A DNA stretch of 64,000 nucleotides from Roseomonas sp. HF4 (lineage in GTDB: Bacteria; Pseudomonadota; Alphaproteobacteria; Acetobacterales; Acetobacteraceae), in NCBI RefSeq assembly GCF_005222755.1, contig NZ_STGD01000003.1, positions 62,001 through 126,000 of the forward strand, read 5' to 3'. A program made the position numbers and the translations under genes. Below, piece after piece: positions 16,368 to 25,452 of the stretch. Within the stretch, counting starts at the first letter, position 1. Each line of letters starts with the position of its first letter. The notes beneath the pieces were generated by a model. That model worked only from the letters and a program-made list of their open reading frames with translations. It did not search any database and was not told the DNA's origin.

Positions 16368-17699
16368 ATGGACCGGTTCGATCTCATCCTGAAGGGCGGG
16401 CATGTCGTGATGCCCTGGGGCGTGGAGGAGGCCGACCTCGCCATCCGCGCCGGCCGCATCGCCGCGATCGGCGACCTGCGCGGGGCCGAGGCCGCCGAGG
16501 TGGTGAACTGCCGCGGCCTGCACGTCCTGCCCGGGCTGATCGACCCGCATGTGCATCTGCGCGACCCCGGCGACGCGAAGGTCGAGACCATCGCGACCGG
16601 CACCAAGGCCGCGGTGCTGGGCGGCCTGACGGCGGTGTTCGACATGCCCAACACGGCGCCCGCCATCACCGATGTCGCGCGGCTCGATGCCAAGCGCGCC
16701 GGGCTCGCGGGCGTCGCCTGGTGCGACGTCGGGCTCTATGTCGGCGCGACCAAGACGAACATCGCGACGCTCGCGGACCTCGAGCACCAGGCCAATGTCT
16801 GCGCGATCAAGGTCTTCGCGGGCAGCAGCACCGGCGACCTGATGGTGGAGGACGACGAGAACCTCGAGCGCGTGATGCGCGCCGGGCGGCGGCGCATCGC
16901 CTACCATTCCGAGGACGAGTACCGCCTGCAGGCCCGCAAGCCGATGTTCACGCCCGGCATGCCGCACCGCAACCACATGGAATGGCGCGACGTGGAATGC
17001 GCGCTGCTGGGGACGCGCCGGCTGATGGCGCTGGCCCGCCGGACGAACCGCCCCGCTCATATCCTGCACGTCTCGACCGCCGAGGAACTCGACTACCTGA
17101 GCGAGTACCGCGACCTCGCGACCTGCGAGGTGCTGCTGAACCACCTGACCCAGACCGACGAGGCCTATGACCGGCTCGGCGGCTATGCGGTGATGAACCC
17201 GCCGATCCGCGACGCGCGCCACCTCGAGGCCGCCTGGGCGGCGGTGCGCGACGGGCGGGTCGATTGCGTAGGCTCAGACCACGCGCCGCATTCGCGCGAG
17301 GCGAAGGAGCGTCCCTGGCCCAATACCGCGGCGGGGCTGACCGGCGTGCAGACCATCGTGCCGCTGATGCTCGACCACGTGAGCGCCGGGCGGCTCTCCC
17401 TGCCGCGCCTGGCCGACCTGATGGGCACCGGGCCCGCGCGCGTCTATGGCGCGCTGAACAAGGGGCGGCTTGCGGTCGGCTACGACGGCGACGTGACGGT
17501 CGTGGACATGAAGCGCACCCGCACCATCGAGGAATCCTGGATCGTCTCGCCCTGCGGCTGGACGCCCTTCGCCGGGCACCGCTGCACCGGCTGGCCGATG
17601 ATGACGATCATCCGCGGCCATGTCGTGATGCGGGAGGACGAGGTCCTGGGCGCCCCCGCCGGCCGCCCGGTCACGTTCGCCGACACGGCGCGCGCGTGA
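16368..17699 (+). CDS. Dihydroorotase / cyclic amidohydrolase, PyrC class I-like
   Basis: A 443-residue amidohydrolase. The metal-binding HxH lies in GLIDPHVHLRDPGDAK (about residues 57-72). A carboxylated lysine is plausible in CAIKVFAGSST. Later metal histidines are in AYHSEDEY and HILHVSTAEELDYL, and the catalytic aspartate in VGSDHAPHSREAK. It is close to the dihydroorotase/allantoinase group; the motif DMPNTAPAITD fits dihydroorotase. Assignment to pyrimidine synthesis is not certain because no other pyr gene is adjacent. The nitroreductase gene starts within its stop (4-base GTGA overlap). Confidence 0.82.
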   Translation: MDRFDLILKGGHVVMPWGVEEADLAIRAGRIAAIGDLRGAEAAEVVNCRGLHVLPGLIDPHVHLRDPGDAKVETIATGTKAAVLGGLTAVFDMPNTAPAITDVARLDAKRAGLAGVAWCDVGLYVGATKTNIATLADLEHQANVCAIKVFAGSSTGDLMVEDDENLERVMRAGRRRIAYHSEDEYRLQARKPMFTPGMPHRNHMEWRDVECALLGTRRLMALARRTNRPAHILHVSTAEELDYLSEYRDLATCEVLLNHLTQTDEAYDRLGGYAVMNPPIRDARHLEAAWAAVRDGRVDCVGSDHAPHSREAKERPWPNTAAGLTGVQTIVPLMLDHVSAGRLSLPRLADLMGTGPARVYGALNKGRLAVGYDGDVTVVDMKRTRTIEESWIVSPCGWTPFAGHRCTGWPMMTIIRGHVVMREDEVLGAPAGRPVTFADTARA

Positions 17700-18379
17700 C
17701 CGCCGAGGCCGTCGCGGCGGCGATCACCTCCCGCCGTTCGATCCGCGCCTTCCTGCCGACGCCGGTGCCGCAGGCGACGGTCGAGCGCATCCTCGACATC
17801 GCGGCGCGCGCGCCGTCGGGGACCAACATGCAGCCCTGGCGGGGCTACGCGCTGGCCGGTGAGCCGCTGCGGCGGCTCTCGGCCGCGCTGGCCGCCGAGG
17901 CGCTGGCGGGCACGAAGCAGGAAGGCGAATACAAGTACTACCCGGACGCCTTCTTCGAGCCCTACCTCTCCCGCCGCCGCAAGGTCGGCTGGGATCTCTA
18001 CGGCCTGCTCGGCATCGCGAAGGGCGAGGCGGAGAAGATGAAGCGCCAGCACGCGCGCAACTTCGATTTCTTCGGCGCGCCCGTCGGGATCGTCTTCACC
18101 ATCGACCGGCGGCTCGAGATCGGCTCCTGGCTCGACTACGGCATCTTCCTCGGGAACGTCATGACGGCGGCGCGCGGCTTCGGCCTCGACACCTGCCCGC
18201 AGGCCGCCTTCGCGCCGCATCACCGCACCATCCGCGCGCATCTGCCTGTTCCCGACACGGAAGTCGTCGTCTGCGGCATGGCGCTGGGATACGCGGACCC
18301 GGCGGCGCCGGAGAACACGCTGGTGACGGAGCGCGTGCCGGCGGCGGAATTCTGCCGCTTCCTCGGATGGGACGGCTGA
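17696..18379 (+). CDS. Nitroreductase-family FMN oxidoreductase
   Basis: A 227-residue flavoprotein. FMN-binding motifs are SRRSIRAFLPTPVPQ (about residues 12-26), ARAPSGTNMQPWRGY and the C-terminal VCGMALGYADP. The GTG start at 17696 overlaps the preceding hydrolase stop by 4 bases, so the two enzymes are translationally coupled and may act in one pathway. Such proteins reduce nitro groups, quinones or enones with NAD(P)H; the substrate is unknown. A diverged copy of the dispersed palindromic element follows. Confidence 0.85.
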   Translation: MTAEAVAAAITSRRSIRAFLPTPVPQATVERILDIAARAPSGTNMQPWRGYALAGEPLRRLSAALAAEALAGTKQEGEYKYYPDAFFEPYLSRRRKVGWDLYGLLGIAKGEAEKMKRQHARNFDFFGAPVGIVFTIDRRLEIGSWLDYGIFLGNVMTAARGFGLDTCPQAAFAPHHRTIRAHLPVPDTEVVVCGMALGYADPAAPENTLVTERVPAAEFCRFLGWDG

Positions 18380-18398
18380 ACACGACCAGGCCAGCAAG

Positions 18399-18518
18399 GC
18401 CGGGGGCGGGAATACCCCCGGACCCCCTCCTTTTTCTGTCGTCTGGCGCCGGCCCCGGCGGCCGGAGCCCGGTATCCAAAGAAAGGAGGGGGTTCGGGGG
18501 CGTTCACTCCCCCGACCT
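18399..18518. repeat. Dispersed palindromic element, diverged copy E
   Basis: The left arm (18409-18436, with ACCCCCTCCTTTTTCTG) and the right arm (18476-18516, with CAAAGAAAGGAGGGGGT) form an imperfect stem of about 24 bases around a roughly 40-base GC-rich loop. The terminal hairpins are present in altered form: GGGGGCGGGAATACCCCC on the left and GGGGGCGTTCACTCCCCC on the right. It fills the gap between the nitroreductase and EamA genes, both on the plus strand. Confidence 0.65.
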
Positions 18519-18524
18519 TCGCTC

Positions 18525-19397
18525 ATGCCGCCGCTGACCGGCGCTGCGCTGTGGCTCCGCCTCGTCGTCATCGGCGCCCTCTGGGGCGCATCCTTTCCCC
18601 TGATCCGCTACCTCGCCTTCCATTTCCCGCCCTTCACGCTGGCGGCGGTGCGCGGCGCGATGGCGTCCGTCGCGGTGCTGGCCTTCCTGTGGTGGCGGCG
18701 CGAGCTCGCCGCCATCGACCGGCGCGTGGCGATGGGCGCGCTCGTGCTCGGCACGTTGAACGGCGTGCTGCCCAATACGCTCATGCCGCTGGCGCTGATG
18801 CGGATCGAGGCGGCGCCCGGCTCGCTCGTGCAGGCGGCGGGACCGCTGGTGGTCACGCTTCTGGCTGCCGCCTTCCTGCCGGGGGAGAAGCCGACGCGGC
18901 GCATGCTGGGCGGCGTCGCGCTCGGCTTCGCGGGGATTGCGCTGGTGGTCGGGCCGGGCGGCATGTCGGGCGGGTCGCTTGCCGGTGCCGCGCTGATCTT
19001 CTGCGCGACCTTCTCCTACGCGCTCGGTACCATCTGGATGCGGCTCAAGCCGCGCGGCGCGGCGGCGGCGCTGGCGCTTGGGCAGCAGGGGGTCTCGGCC
19101 ATCCTGTCGGGCATGCTGGCGCTGGCGGTGGACGGCACCGGCGCGCTGGCGCAGCCGGCCGGCGTCTGGGCGGTCGCGGTGGTGCTCGCCATCCTCGCGA
19201 CCGCGGTGCCGCTCACGATGTTCCTGGGCCTCGTCACCCGCGCGCGGGCGGCGGATGCCTCGATGGTCAGCTACCTGCAGCCGGTCTTCGCCACCCTGAT
19301 CGCCGCCGCGTGGCTGCGTGAAGTGCCGTCCTGGCCGACGCTTGCCGGCGGCGCGGTGGTGCTGGCCTCGGTCTGGCTCGTGACGTCGCGCCGGTAG
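18525..19397 (+). CDS. EamA/DMT-family permease
   Basis: A 290-residue inner-membrane protein with about ten hydrophobic segments arranged as two EamA repeats. The opening WLRLVVIGALWGASFPLIRY and the mid segment PLVVTLLAAAFLPGEKPTRR followed by GFAGIALVVGPGG are characteristic. The second repeat has MVSYLQPVFATLIAAAWLREVP. Members export amino acids, nucleobases or other metabolites; the substrate is unknown. It is convergent with the frameshifted acyltransferase gene, with only 4 bases between their stops. Confidence 0.87.
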   Translation: MPPLTGAALWLRLVVIGALWGASFPLIRYLAFHFPPFTLAAVRGAMASVAVLAFLWWRRELAAIDRRVAMGALVLGTLNGVLPNTLMPLALMRIEAAPGSLVQAAGPLVVTLLAAAFLPGEKPTRRMLGGVALGFAGIALVVGPGGMSGGSLAGAALIFCATFSYALGTIWMRLKPRGAAAALALGQQGVSAILSGMLALAVDGTGALAQPAGVWAVAVVLAILATAVPLTMFLGLVTRARAADASMVSYLQPVFATLIAAAWLREVPSWPTLAGGAVVLASVWLVTSRR

Positions 19398-19401
19398 CGC
19401 C

Positions 19402-20494
19402 CTACAGCCCCAGGGCGCGCGCGAGCCCAAGCCTGCGCGCAATGCCGGACGCCGCCAGCGGCACCGTGACGCCGACGAACACCAGCAGCGGCAGGAGCGC
19501 CGGCGTGGCGATGCCGAACAGCTTCGTCATCACGATCCGCGTGCCGGCCAATGCCATGACATGCAGGACGTAGATCGCCATGCTGCGCCGCCCGAGAAAT
19601 GCGAAGGCGGCGCGCAGCGACCCGCTCAGCCTGGCCGAAGCCGCCGCCACCGCCACGGTGCCGGCGATGGCCGCGACGGCTGACAACGGATGCCAGGCCA
19701 GCGCCGCGATGCCGCCGGCGCGCATCGCCGCGAAGGTCTCCGGCCCAGCGATCGCGACCAGCGCCGCCATCGTCGTTCCGCAGACCGCCATCGCGACGAG
19801 TACGATCCCGGCGACCTGCCGGTTCCCCAGCCCGGCGGGTGCGGCGATCCGGCCCCGCGCCCCCACCGCGCAGCCAAGGGCGAAATAGAGCAGCATCTTG
19901 GACGCGAGAGCCGGGCACGACCGGCATCCCCCCCGGCGCGCCCAGGAAGACGACCACGGCGACGCCGACGAGGCCCGCGGCGCCGATCAGCGGCAGCAGC
20001 AGGACCGCCAGCAGCTGCAGCACGAGCAGCACATACAGGAACCAGAACTGCGAAGGCGGCGAGACGAACACCATTCCGGCCAGCGCTCCGGGGAGGTCGT
20101 CGAGGGGCGCATTGACCAGGGTCCCGGCGGCGTGAATGACCAAGATCTGCGTGCTGCCCCACAGCAGGTAGGGCCAGGCCAGCGCGCCCAGCGACCGCTT
20201 CGCCACGCCCGCCCGTCCGCCTTCCAGCCGGTCCGGCAGGAACAACCCGGAGAGGAAGAAGAACAGCGGCATGTGGAACAGGTACATCGCCAGCATCAGC
20301 GGCCGGAACCAGTCGGTCTCCGGCCTGATCCCGGCATCGATCAGGCCACCGATCGCATGCCCGGCGACGACAAGGACGATGCCGATGCCCTTCGCCACGT
20401 CGATCCACGCGACGCGCGCCGCGGGTGCGGCCTCCCGGCCACCCGCGACGAGGGCCTGTTCGCCGAACCGGGATGCCTTCATCACATGCGACAT
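19402..20494 (-). pseudogene. Acyltransferase-3 family membrane protein, disrupted by a frameshift
   Basis: The N-terminal half starts at ATG 20494 and reads ARVAWIDVAKGIGIVLVVAG and LFHMPLFFFLSGLFLPDR, the classic acyltransferase-3 (OafA/NodX-like) opening with its histidines, then several membrane segments up to VAVVVFLGAPGG. One base out of phase, the family continues as ALASKMLLYFALGCAVGARG through LGRRSMAIYVLHVMALAG to a TAG at 19402. The switch lies at about 19900-19934, where the minus strand has a run of seven G (19928-19934); six G would restore one frame of about 360 residues. It would O-acylate a sugar or lipid at the inner membrane if intact. Confidence 0.75.
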
Positions 20495-20576
20495 GACCCG
20501 TTTGTCCGCCGCCTCTTCGCGCGGCCTCAAAGACCGGCAGGGAAAACTTCTGCGCTGAACGGCGCCCGCGCGTCGG

Positions 20577-21359
20577 TCAGCGTGCCTGCCCCTTGGCCGC
20601 CACGCGCGAGAAGATCCAGGCGCGCAGCGCCGGCGTCAGGGCCCCCGTGAGGCGCGCCATGGCGTAGGTCGGCCACGGATAGGCCACGCGCACCTGCCCG
20701 CGCGCGATGCCGGCGAGCGTGCGCCGCGCCGCTTCCTCCGCGTCCATGAGGAAGGGCATGGGAAAGGCGTTCGCGGCTGTCATCGGCGTGCGGACATAGC
20801 CCGGGCAGATCGCGTGCAGGCGGATGCCGCGGGCGCGTTCCGTCGCGTCCAATGCCTCCGCCCAGCGCTGCACCGCGGATTTCGTGGCGCAATAGGCCGG
20901 CGCGCCGGGGGCGGCCACGAAGGCAGCGAGCGAGGCGACGACGGCGACGCGGCCGCGCACCCCGTCGGCTCCCGGTGCCTGCGCCGCCATGGCGTCGATC
21001 GCGGGGAGCGCGGTGTTCAGCACGCCGGTCACGTTCGTTTCGAAGATCGCGCGCGCCTGAGCGGCCGGCTCCGTCGCGCCGCCCGTGCCGGCCGAGATGC
21101 CGGCATTGGCTATCACGAGGTCGAGCCGTCCGGCGCCGCCGATCCAGCCCGCCATGGCGGCGGCATCGGTCACGCTCAGCACCGCCGGGCGTACCTCGGC
21201 GCCTATCGCGCGGCAGGCGGCGGCGGCGTCCTCCAGCCGTGCGGCGTCGCGCCCCGACAGGTGCAGCGTCGCGCCGGGCCTGGCGCAGGCCAGCGCCAGC
21301 GCGCGGCCGAGGCCAGAGGAGGCGCCGGTGATCAGCACATGGTCCCAGGCTGCTTGCAT
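20577..21359 (-). CDS. Short-chain dehydrogenase/reductase
   Basis: A 260-residue NAD(P)-dependent SDR of the classical type. The cofactor motif is LITGASSGLGRALALA (about residues 9-24). NAG is in LVIANAGISAGTGG, the catalytic Ser in VAVVASLAAF, and the Tyr-x3-Lys in APAYCATKSAVQRWAEAL. The C-terminal tail with RAWIFSRVAAK suggests possible membrane contact. The start lies 30 bases from the divergent yicC start. The substrate cannot be inferred. Confidence 0.88.
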   Translation of the reverse strand: MQAAWDHVLITGASSGLGRALALACARPGATLHLSGRDAARLEDAAAACRAIGAEVRPAVLSVTDAAAMAGWIGGAGRLDLVIANAGISAGTGGATEPAAQARAIFETNVTGVLNTALPAIDAMAAQAPGADGVRGRVAVVASLAAFVAAPGAPAYCATKSAVQRWAEALDATERARGIRLHAICPGYVRTPMTAANAFPMPFLMDAEEAARRTLAGIARGQVRVAYPWPTYAMARLTGALTPALRAWIFSRVAAKGQAR

Positions 21360-21389
21360 CCTGCCCCTCCGCGGGGGAGAAGCGGCGCC

Positions 21390-22295
21390 ATGGCCGCACA
21401 TCCCCTCTCCTCCATGACCGGCTTCGCCCGCGACAGCGGAACGCTGCCGGACGGGTCCTCCTTCGTCTGGGAAATCCGTAGCGTCAACGGGCGCGGGCTC
21501 GATGTGCGGCTGCGCCTGCCGAACGGCTTCGACATGCTGGAAAGCCCGCTCAAGGAAGCGGCGGCGCGGGTGCTCAAGCGCGGCAATGTCTCGGCGACGC
21601 TGACCGTGAAGCGGGAGGATCGCGGCGCGGCCCGCCTCACGCCGGACCCCGTGGCGCTCGAACAGGCGCTCAGGATGGCGCTGGACCTGGCGGCACGCAT
21701 CCCAGGCTGCCCGCCGCCGCGCGCCGAGGCCCTGCTGACGCTGCCCGGCGTGCTGCGCGCCGAGACCATCGAGCCCGACGAGGCGGAGGAGGAGGCCAAG
21801 CGCGCCGCCGTCGCCGCCGCCTTCGGCCGCGCGGTCGATGGCCTCGTCGCCTCGCGCCGGGCGGAGGGCGCCAAGCTCGCGGACATCCTGGGCGTGCTGC
21901 TCGACGAGGTGGCGGCGCTGCGCGACCTCGCGCAGGCCGAGGCGGCCGAGCAGCCGGCGCAGCACGCGGCGCGGCTGCGCGAGGCCCTGGCCGCGCTGCT
22001 GGAGGGCGAGCGCCGCGTGCCGGAGGACCGCCTGGCGCAGGAAGTCGCGCTGCTGGCCACGAAATCCGACGTACGGGAGGAACTCGATCGCCTGTCCGCC
22101 CACATCGCCGAGGCCCGCCGCATGCTCGCGAGCGGCGAGGCGATCGGCCGCAAGCTCGACTTCCTGACGCAGGAATTCGTGCGCGAGGCGAACACGCTCT
22201 GCTCGAAGTCATCGAGCACCGCGCTGACGCGCATCGGGCTCGAGCTCAAGGCCGCGATCGAGCGGCTGAAGGAGCAGTCCGCGAATGTCGAATGA
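21390..22295 (+). CDS. yicC: YicC-family endoribonuclease
   Basis: A 301-residue protein of the YicC/YloC family (RNA-cleaving, stress-linked in E. coli and Bacillus). The opening LSSMTGFARDSG and VWEIRSVNGRGLDVRLRLP are the conserved N-terminal block. The C-terminal YicC block is visible as LDFLTQEFVREANTLCSKSS followed by LELKAAIERLKEQSANVE. The central region is predicted helical and Glu/Ala-rich. It overlaps gmk by 11 bases; yicC-gmk adjacency is widely conserved, so co-translation is likely. Confidence 0.93.
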   Translation: MAAHPLSSMTGFARDSGTLPDGSSFVWEIRSVNGRGLDVRLRLPNGFDMLESPLKEAAARVLKRGNVSATLTVKREDRGAARLTPDPVALEQALRMALDLAARIPGCPPPRAEALLTLPGVLRAETIEPDEAEEEAKRAAVAAAFGRAVDGLVASRRAEGAKLADILGVLLDEVAALRDLAQAEAAEQPAQHAARLREALAALLEGERRVPEDRLAQEVALLATKSDVREELDRLSAHIAEARRMLASGEAIGRKLDFLTQEFVREANTLCSKSSSTALTRIGLELKAAIERLKEQSANVE

Positions 22296-22920
22296 CGGCA
22301 TCGCGCGGCGCGGCTTCTGCCTCGTGCTCGCGGCCGCGCCGGGGGCGGGCAAGACCTCCGTCTCCCGCGCGCTGCTCGAGACCGAGCCCGCGCTGTCCCT
22401 GTCGGTCAGCGCCACGACGCGCGCACCCCGGCCGGGGGAGCAGGAGGGCGTGCACTACTTCTTCAAGTCGCCCGCCGAGTTCGACGCGATGGTGAAGCGC
22501 TCGGAGTTCCTGGAACACGCGCATTTCCTCGGCCGCGCCTACGGCACGCCGCGCGCGCCGGTGGAAGCGGCGCTGGCGGCCGGGCGCGACGTGCTGTTCG
22601 ACATCGAATGGCAGGGCCACCGCCAGATGATGGCCATGCTGCCCGAGGACGTGGTCGGCGTGTTCCTGCTGCCGCCCTCGCTGCCCGACCTCGAGGCCCG
22701 GCTGCGCGGCCGCGGCCAGGACAACGAGGTCGAGATCGCGCGCCGCATGGCCGTGGCGCGGGAGGAGATCGCGCACTGGGACGAGTTCGACCACGTGGTC
22801 GTCAACCGCGACTTCGCGCAGACGGTCGCGCAGGTGCGCGCCATCCTGCACGCGGCGCGGAGCGAGCGGCGCCGCCAGCCCGGCATGGCCGAGTTCATCG
22901 CGCGGCTCCTGGCGGGCTGA
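22285..22920 (+). CDS. gmk: Guanylate kinase
   Basis: Phosphorylates GMP to GDP with ATP; 211 residues, normal length. The P-loop reads AAAPGAGKTSVSRAL (about residues 16-30), with Ala-Ala-Pro where most homologues have GPSG. GMP-binding segments are SVSATTRAPRPGEQEGVHYFF and EHAHFLGRAYGTP. The lid region has RLRGRGQDNEVEIARRM, and the C-terminus keeps FDHVVVNRDF. It is translationally coupled to yicC. Confidence 0.93.
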   Translation: MSNDGIARRGFCLVLAAAPGAGKTSVSRALLETEPALSLSVSATTRAPRPGEQEGVHYFFKSPAEFDAMVKRSEFLEHAHFLGRAYGTPRAPVEAALAAGRDVLFDIEWQGHRQMMAMLPEDVVGVFLLPPSLPDLEARLRGRGQDNEVEIARRMAVAREEIAHWDEFDHVVVNRDFAQTVAQVRAILHAARSERRRQPGMAEFIARLLAG

Positions 22921-22923
22921 CGC

Positions 22924-23847
22924 TTGGGCGTCATCCTCGAGATCGTCGCGCCCGTCTTCGTCATCGTCGCCCTGGGCTGGATCGCGGCGCGCCGCCGCCT
23001 GGTGGACGAGGCGGGCTTCCGCGGCCTCAACGCCTTCACCTTCAGCCTGGCGGCGCCGGCGCTGCTGTTCGCTGGCGGCACGTCGGGCCACGTGGGCGGC
23101 GGGCCGGCGGCCTTCGCCTTCTTCGTCGCCTCGACGCTGTTGTATGGCGCGGCGCTCTGGTTCGCCGTGCGGCGGCTCCGCCTGCCGCTGGGGGAGGGCG
23201 GGCTGTTCGCGCTGAACTGCACCTTCGGCAACACGGTGATGATGGGCATCCCGCTGATCGCGGCGGCCTATGGGCAGGCGGGGCTGACCATCCTGGTCGC
23301 GATCCTGGCGCTGCATTCCATGGTGCTGCTGGGGCTGGCCACGGTGGTGGCCGAGATCGGACTGCACCAGCACGCCCCCTGGCGGCGGGTGCTGGCCGCG
23401 ACGGTCGGCGGCGTGGCGCGCAACCCGATCGTGATGGCGGTCCTGGCCGCGCTGGTCTGGAGCACGCTCGGCCTGCCGGTGCCGCCGGTGGTCCGGCGCA
23501 CGCTGGACCTGCTGGGCGCGGCGAGCCCGCCGGTCGCGCTGTTCTGCCTCGGCGGCTCGCTGGCGGCCTTCCGCATGGGGGGCGCGCTCGGGGAGGTCGC
23601 CTGGGCGACCGTGCTGAAGCTCGCGGCGCTGCCGCTGCTGGTCTGGGGGCTTTGCCTGCTGCTCGGCCTGTCGCGGCTGGAGGTCGCGGTGGCCGTCACG
23701 ACCGCGGCGCTGCCGACCGGTGCCAATGCCTTCCTGCTGGCGCGTCGCTACGCCACGGGGGCGGAGCGGTCGGGGGCGACGGTGCTGGTCTCGACGGTGG
23801 TCTCGGTCTTCACCCTCGCGATCCTGCTGGCCTGGTTCAGGGCATAA
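22924..23847 (+). CDS. AEC-family permease (auxin efflux carrier-like)
   Basis: A 307-residue inner-membrane transporter with about ten hydrophobic segments: VILEIVAPVFVIVALGWIAA at the start, ALNCTFGNTVMMGIPLI in the centre, and TTAALPTGANAFLLARRYATG near the end, all characteristic of the AEC family. The start is the TTG at 22924, 3 bases after the gmk stop. The substrate is probably a small organic acid or amino acid but is unknown. It overlaps the convergent glycosyltransferase gene by 11 bases. Confidence 0.87.
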   Translation: MGVILEIVAPVFVIVALGWIAARRRLVDEAGFRGLNAFTFSLAAPALLFAGGTSGHVGGGPAAFAFFVASTLLYGAALWFAVRRLRLPLGEGGLFALNCTFGNTVMMGIPLIAAAYGQAGLTILVAILALHSMVLLGLATVVAEIGLHQHAPWRRVLAATVGGVARNPIVMAVLAALVWSTLGLPVPPVVRRTLDLLGAASPPVALFCLGGSLAAFRMGGALGEVAWATVLKLAALPLLVWGLCLLLGLSRLEVAVAVTTAALPTGANAFLLARRYATGAERSGATVLVSTVVSVFTLAILLAWFRA

Positions 23848-24850
23848 CGCCGGGTGGCGCCGCCCGGCCCGGCCGGTGCGGCCGCGACACCGCGCGCAGC
23901 CGGGCCTCGCCACCCTCGAGGACGACGCGCCAGGCCTCGGCCGGTGCTTCGGGCGAAGGGTGCCAGGCCAGCGCGGCGTCGCGCGCGAAAACCTCCTCCG
24001 GGTCCGAGACGCCGGCCGGGAGCGCACCCAGTTCCCCGAGCGGGCGCCAGTCGAGCCTCACCGTCCCGGGCAGCGCCTTTCCCGACGGTGCGAAGGGATA
24101 AGCGAGCGCGGTCGCGCGCATCCTCTCGAGCGGCAGGGTCTGGCGAGGCGCATCGACGTCGCCAAGCTGGCGCCGCATCCGGTGCAGGTGGAAGGAAGCG
24201 CCCGGCGGCGCGTGCCGGACGTCCGCGGCGCCACGCGACCCGAGCCCGGCCTTGACCGCAAGCTGCCACCCGCTGCGCACCGGCACGTGGTCGAGCCAGC
24301 CGAGATCGCACTGCGCGACCAGGCGCAACCCGGTCGCGCCATGACTGCCGAGGCCGATGGCCAGTGGACCCTTCGCCTCGCGCCAGCGGCGGGAGACGGC
24401 GACCTTTCGCGTCTCGCTCCAGGGCTCCGGCAGGGCCTCCATGCCGCCCGCGACTTCGAACCGTGCGAATTCCTGCGCGGCGAGCGGCCAGAGGTTGCGC
24501 CAGCGCCAGATCCCGGCGTCGCACTCCGGCTGCAGGCGCGCGAGCAGGTCGGCCCGCGTCGCCACGGCCGGGAATTCGTCGGCGTCGAGGGGAAAGACCC
24601 AGTCCGCGCCGAGCGAAAAGGCCTGCTCCACCAGCGCGGACACGACGAGGTCCTGTGTCCGTGCCCGGTGCGGGAAATTCCACCAGGTCAGCGGCATCTG
24701 CTGTGTGGCCGCCGCCAGTATCTCCCGCGTGCCATCCACCGAGAGGTGGTCCGCGACCAGCACGCCGTCGAACAGCGCGGCGCAGTGGCCGAGGAACTGC
24801 GGCAGGATATCCGCCTCGTTGCGGATCATGGAAACGGCAAACAGGCGCAT
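23837..24850 (-). CDS. Glycosyltransferase family 2-like protein
   Basis: A 337-residue protein opening MRLFAVSMIRNEADILPQFL, the start of the bacterial family-2-like group with the RNE motif. The nucleotide-sugar metal-binding motif is probably DWVFPLDADEF (about residues 84-94, DxD). HVPVRSGWQLAVKAGLGSRG follows in the acceptor region. The C-terminal 100 residues are less typical. It is cytosolic, probably adding a sugar to a surface glycan. It sits alone between the AEC permease (convergent) and the atp operon terminator (upstream, same strand). Confidence 0.75.
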   Translation of the reverse strand: MRLFAVSMIRNEADILPQFLGHCAALFDGVLVADHLSVDGTREILAAATQQMPLTWWNFPHRARTQDLVVSALVEQAFSLGADWVFPLDADEFPAVATRADLLARLQPECDAGIWRWRNLWPLAAQEFARFEVAGGMEALPEPWSETRKVAVSRRWREAKGPLAIGLGSHGATGLRLVAQCDLGWLDHVPVRSGWQLAVKAGLGSRGAADVRHAPPGASFHLHRMRRQLGDVDAPRQTLPLERMRATALAYPFAPSGKALPGTVRLDWRPLGELGALPAGVSDPEEVFARDAALAWHPSPEAPAEAWRVVLEGGEARLRAVSRPHRPGRAAPPGVMP

Positions 24851-24913
24851 CGCGGCTCGCCCTGAATGGTGCGTCGACCTTGCCGCACGCGGCGGAGCCT
24901 GTCGCGCGCCACG

Positions 24914-24945
24914 AAAAAGGGCGCCAACCTTGCGGCAGGCGCCCT
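24914..24945 (-). terminator. Intrinsic terminator of the atp operon
   Basis: On the minus strand AGGGCGCC (24945-24938) pairs perfectly with GGCGCCCT (24925-24918) around a 12-base loop and is followed by TTTT (24917-24914). It starts 21 bases after the atpF stop. This is one of the few hairpins in the window with a proper T run. Confidence 0.8.
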
Positions 24946-24966
24946 GCTTCGGTCGGCGGCGCGCCG

Positions 24967-25452
24967 TCAGGCCGCGCGCAGCGCCTTGGACAGGTCGACG
25001 ACGCTGGCGTCCACCAGCGCGGCGTCGGCCGCGGCGTCGTGCGTCTCGGCAATCACGGCGCGCGCTGCCACGACCGCGATCTCGGCCGCCGCGTTCCGCA
25101 CATCGGCAACCGCGCTGGCTTCCGCGGCGGCGATGCGGTCCATGGCCATGCGCTCGCGGCGCTTCGCGGCGGCCTCGGCCTCGGCGGCGGCGGCGATGGA
25201 GAGGCGCTCGGCCTCCTCGCGGGCACGCGCAAGCAGTTCGGCGGCCTCGGCGGCCGCGGCGGCGCGCTCGGCCTCGGCGGCGATCAGCATCTGCTCGGCC
25301 TGGGCGCGGAGATCCGCGGCCTCGGCCAGCTGGCGGCGAATACCATCGGCCTTGCCGTCGAGCGCCCCCGTCAGCACGCCCCAGATCTTCCTGCCCAGCA
25401 GGGCGAAGAACAGGACGAAGGAGACGGCAACCCAGAACTTCGGATCGGACAT
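24967..25452 (-). CDS. atpF: ATP synthase F0 subunit b
   Basis: A 161-residue peripheral-stalk subunit. One N-terminal membrane segment (FWVAVSFVLFFALLGRKIW) is followed by a long Ala/Glu-rich helix (AEAADLRAQAEQMLIAAEAE onward) that dimerises with b'. The ATG at 25452 shares a base with the b' stop (TGATG), so the two stalk subunits are translationally coupled. It is last in atpI-B-E-F'-F, ahead of a T-rich terminator. The F1 genes are not in this window, as usual for alphaproteobacteria with split atp operons. Confidence 0.92.
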   Translation of the reverse strand: MSDPKFWVAVSFVLFFALLGRKIWGVLTGALDGKADGIRRQLAEAADLRAQAEQMLIAAEAERAAAAAEAAELLARAREEAERLSIAAAAEAEAAAKRRERMAMDRIAAAEASAVADVRNAAAEIAVVAARAVIAETHDAAADAALVDASVVDLSKALRAA

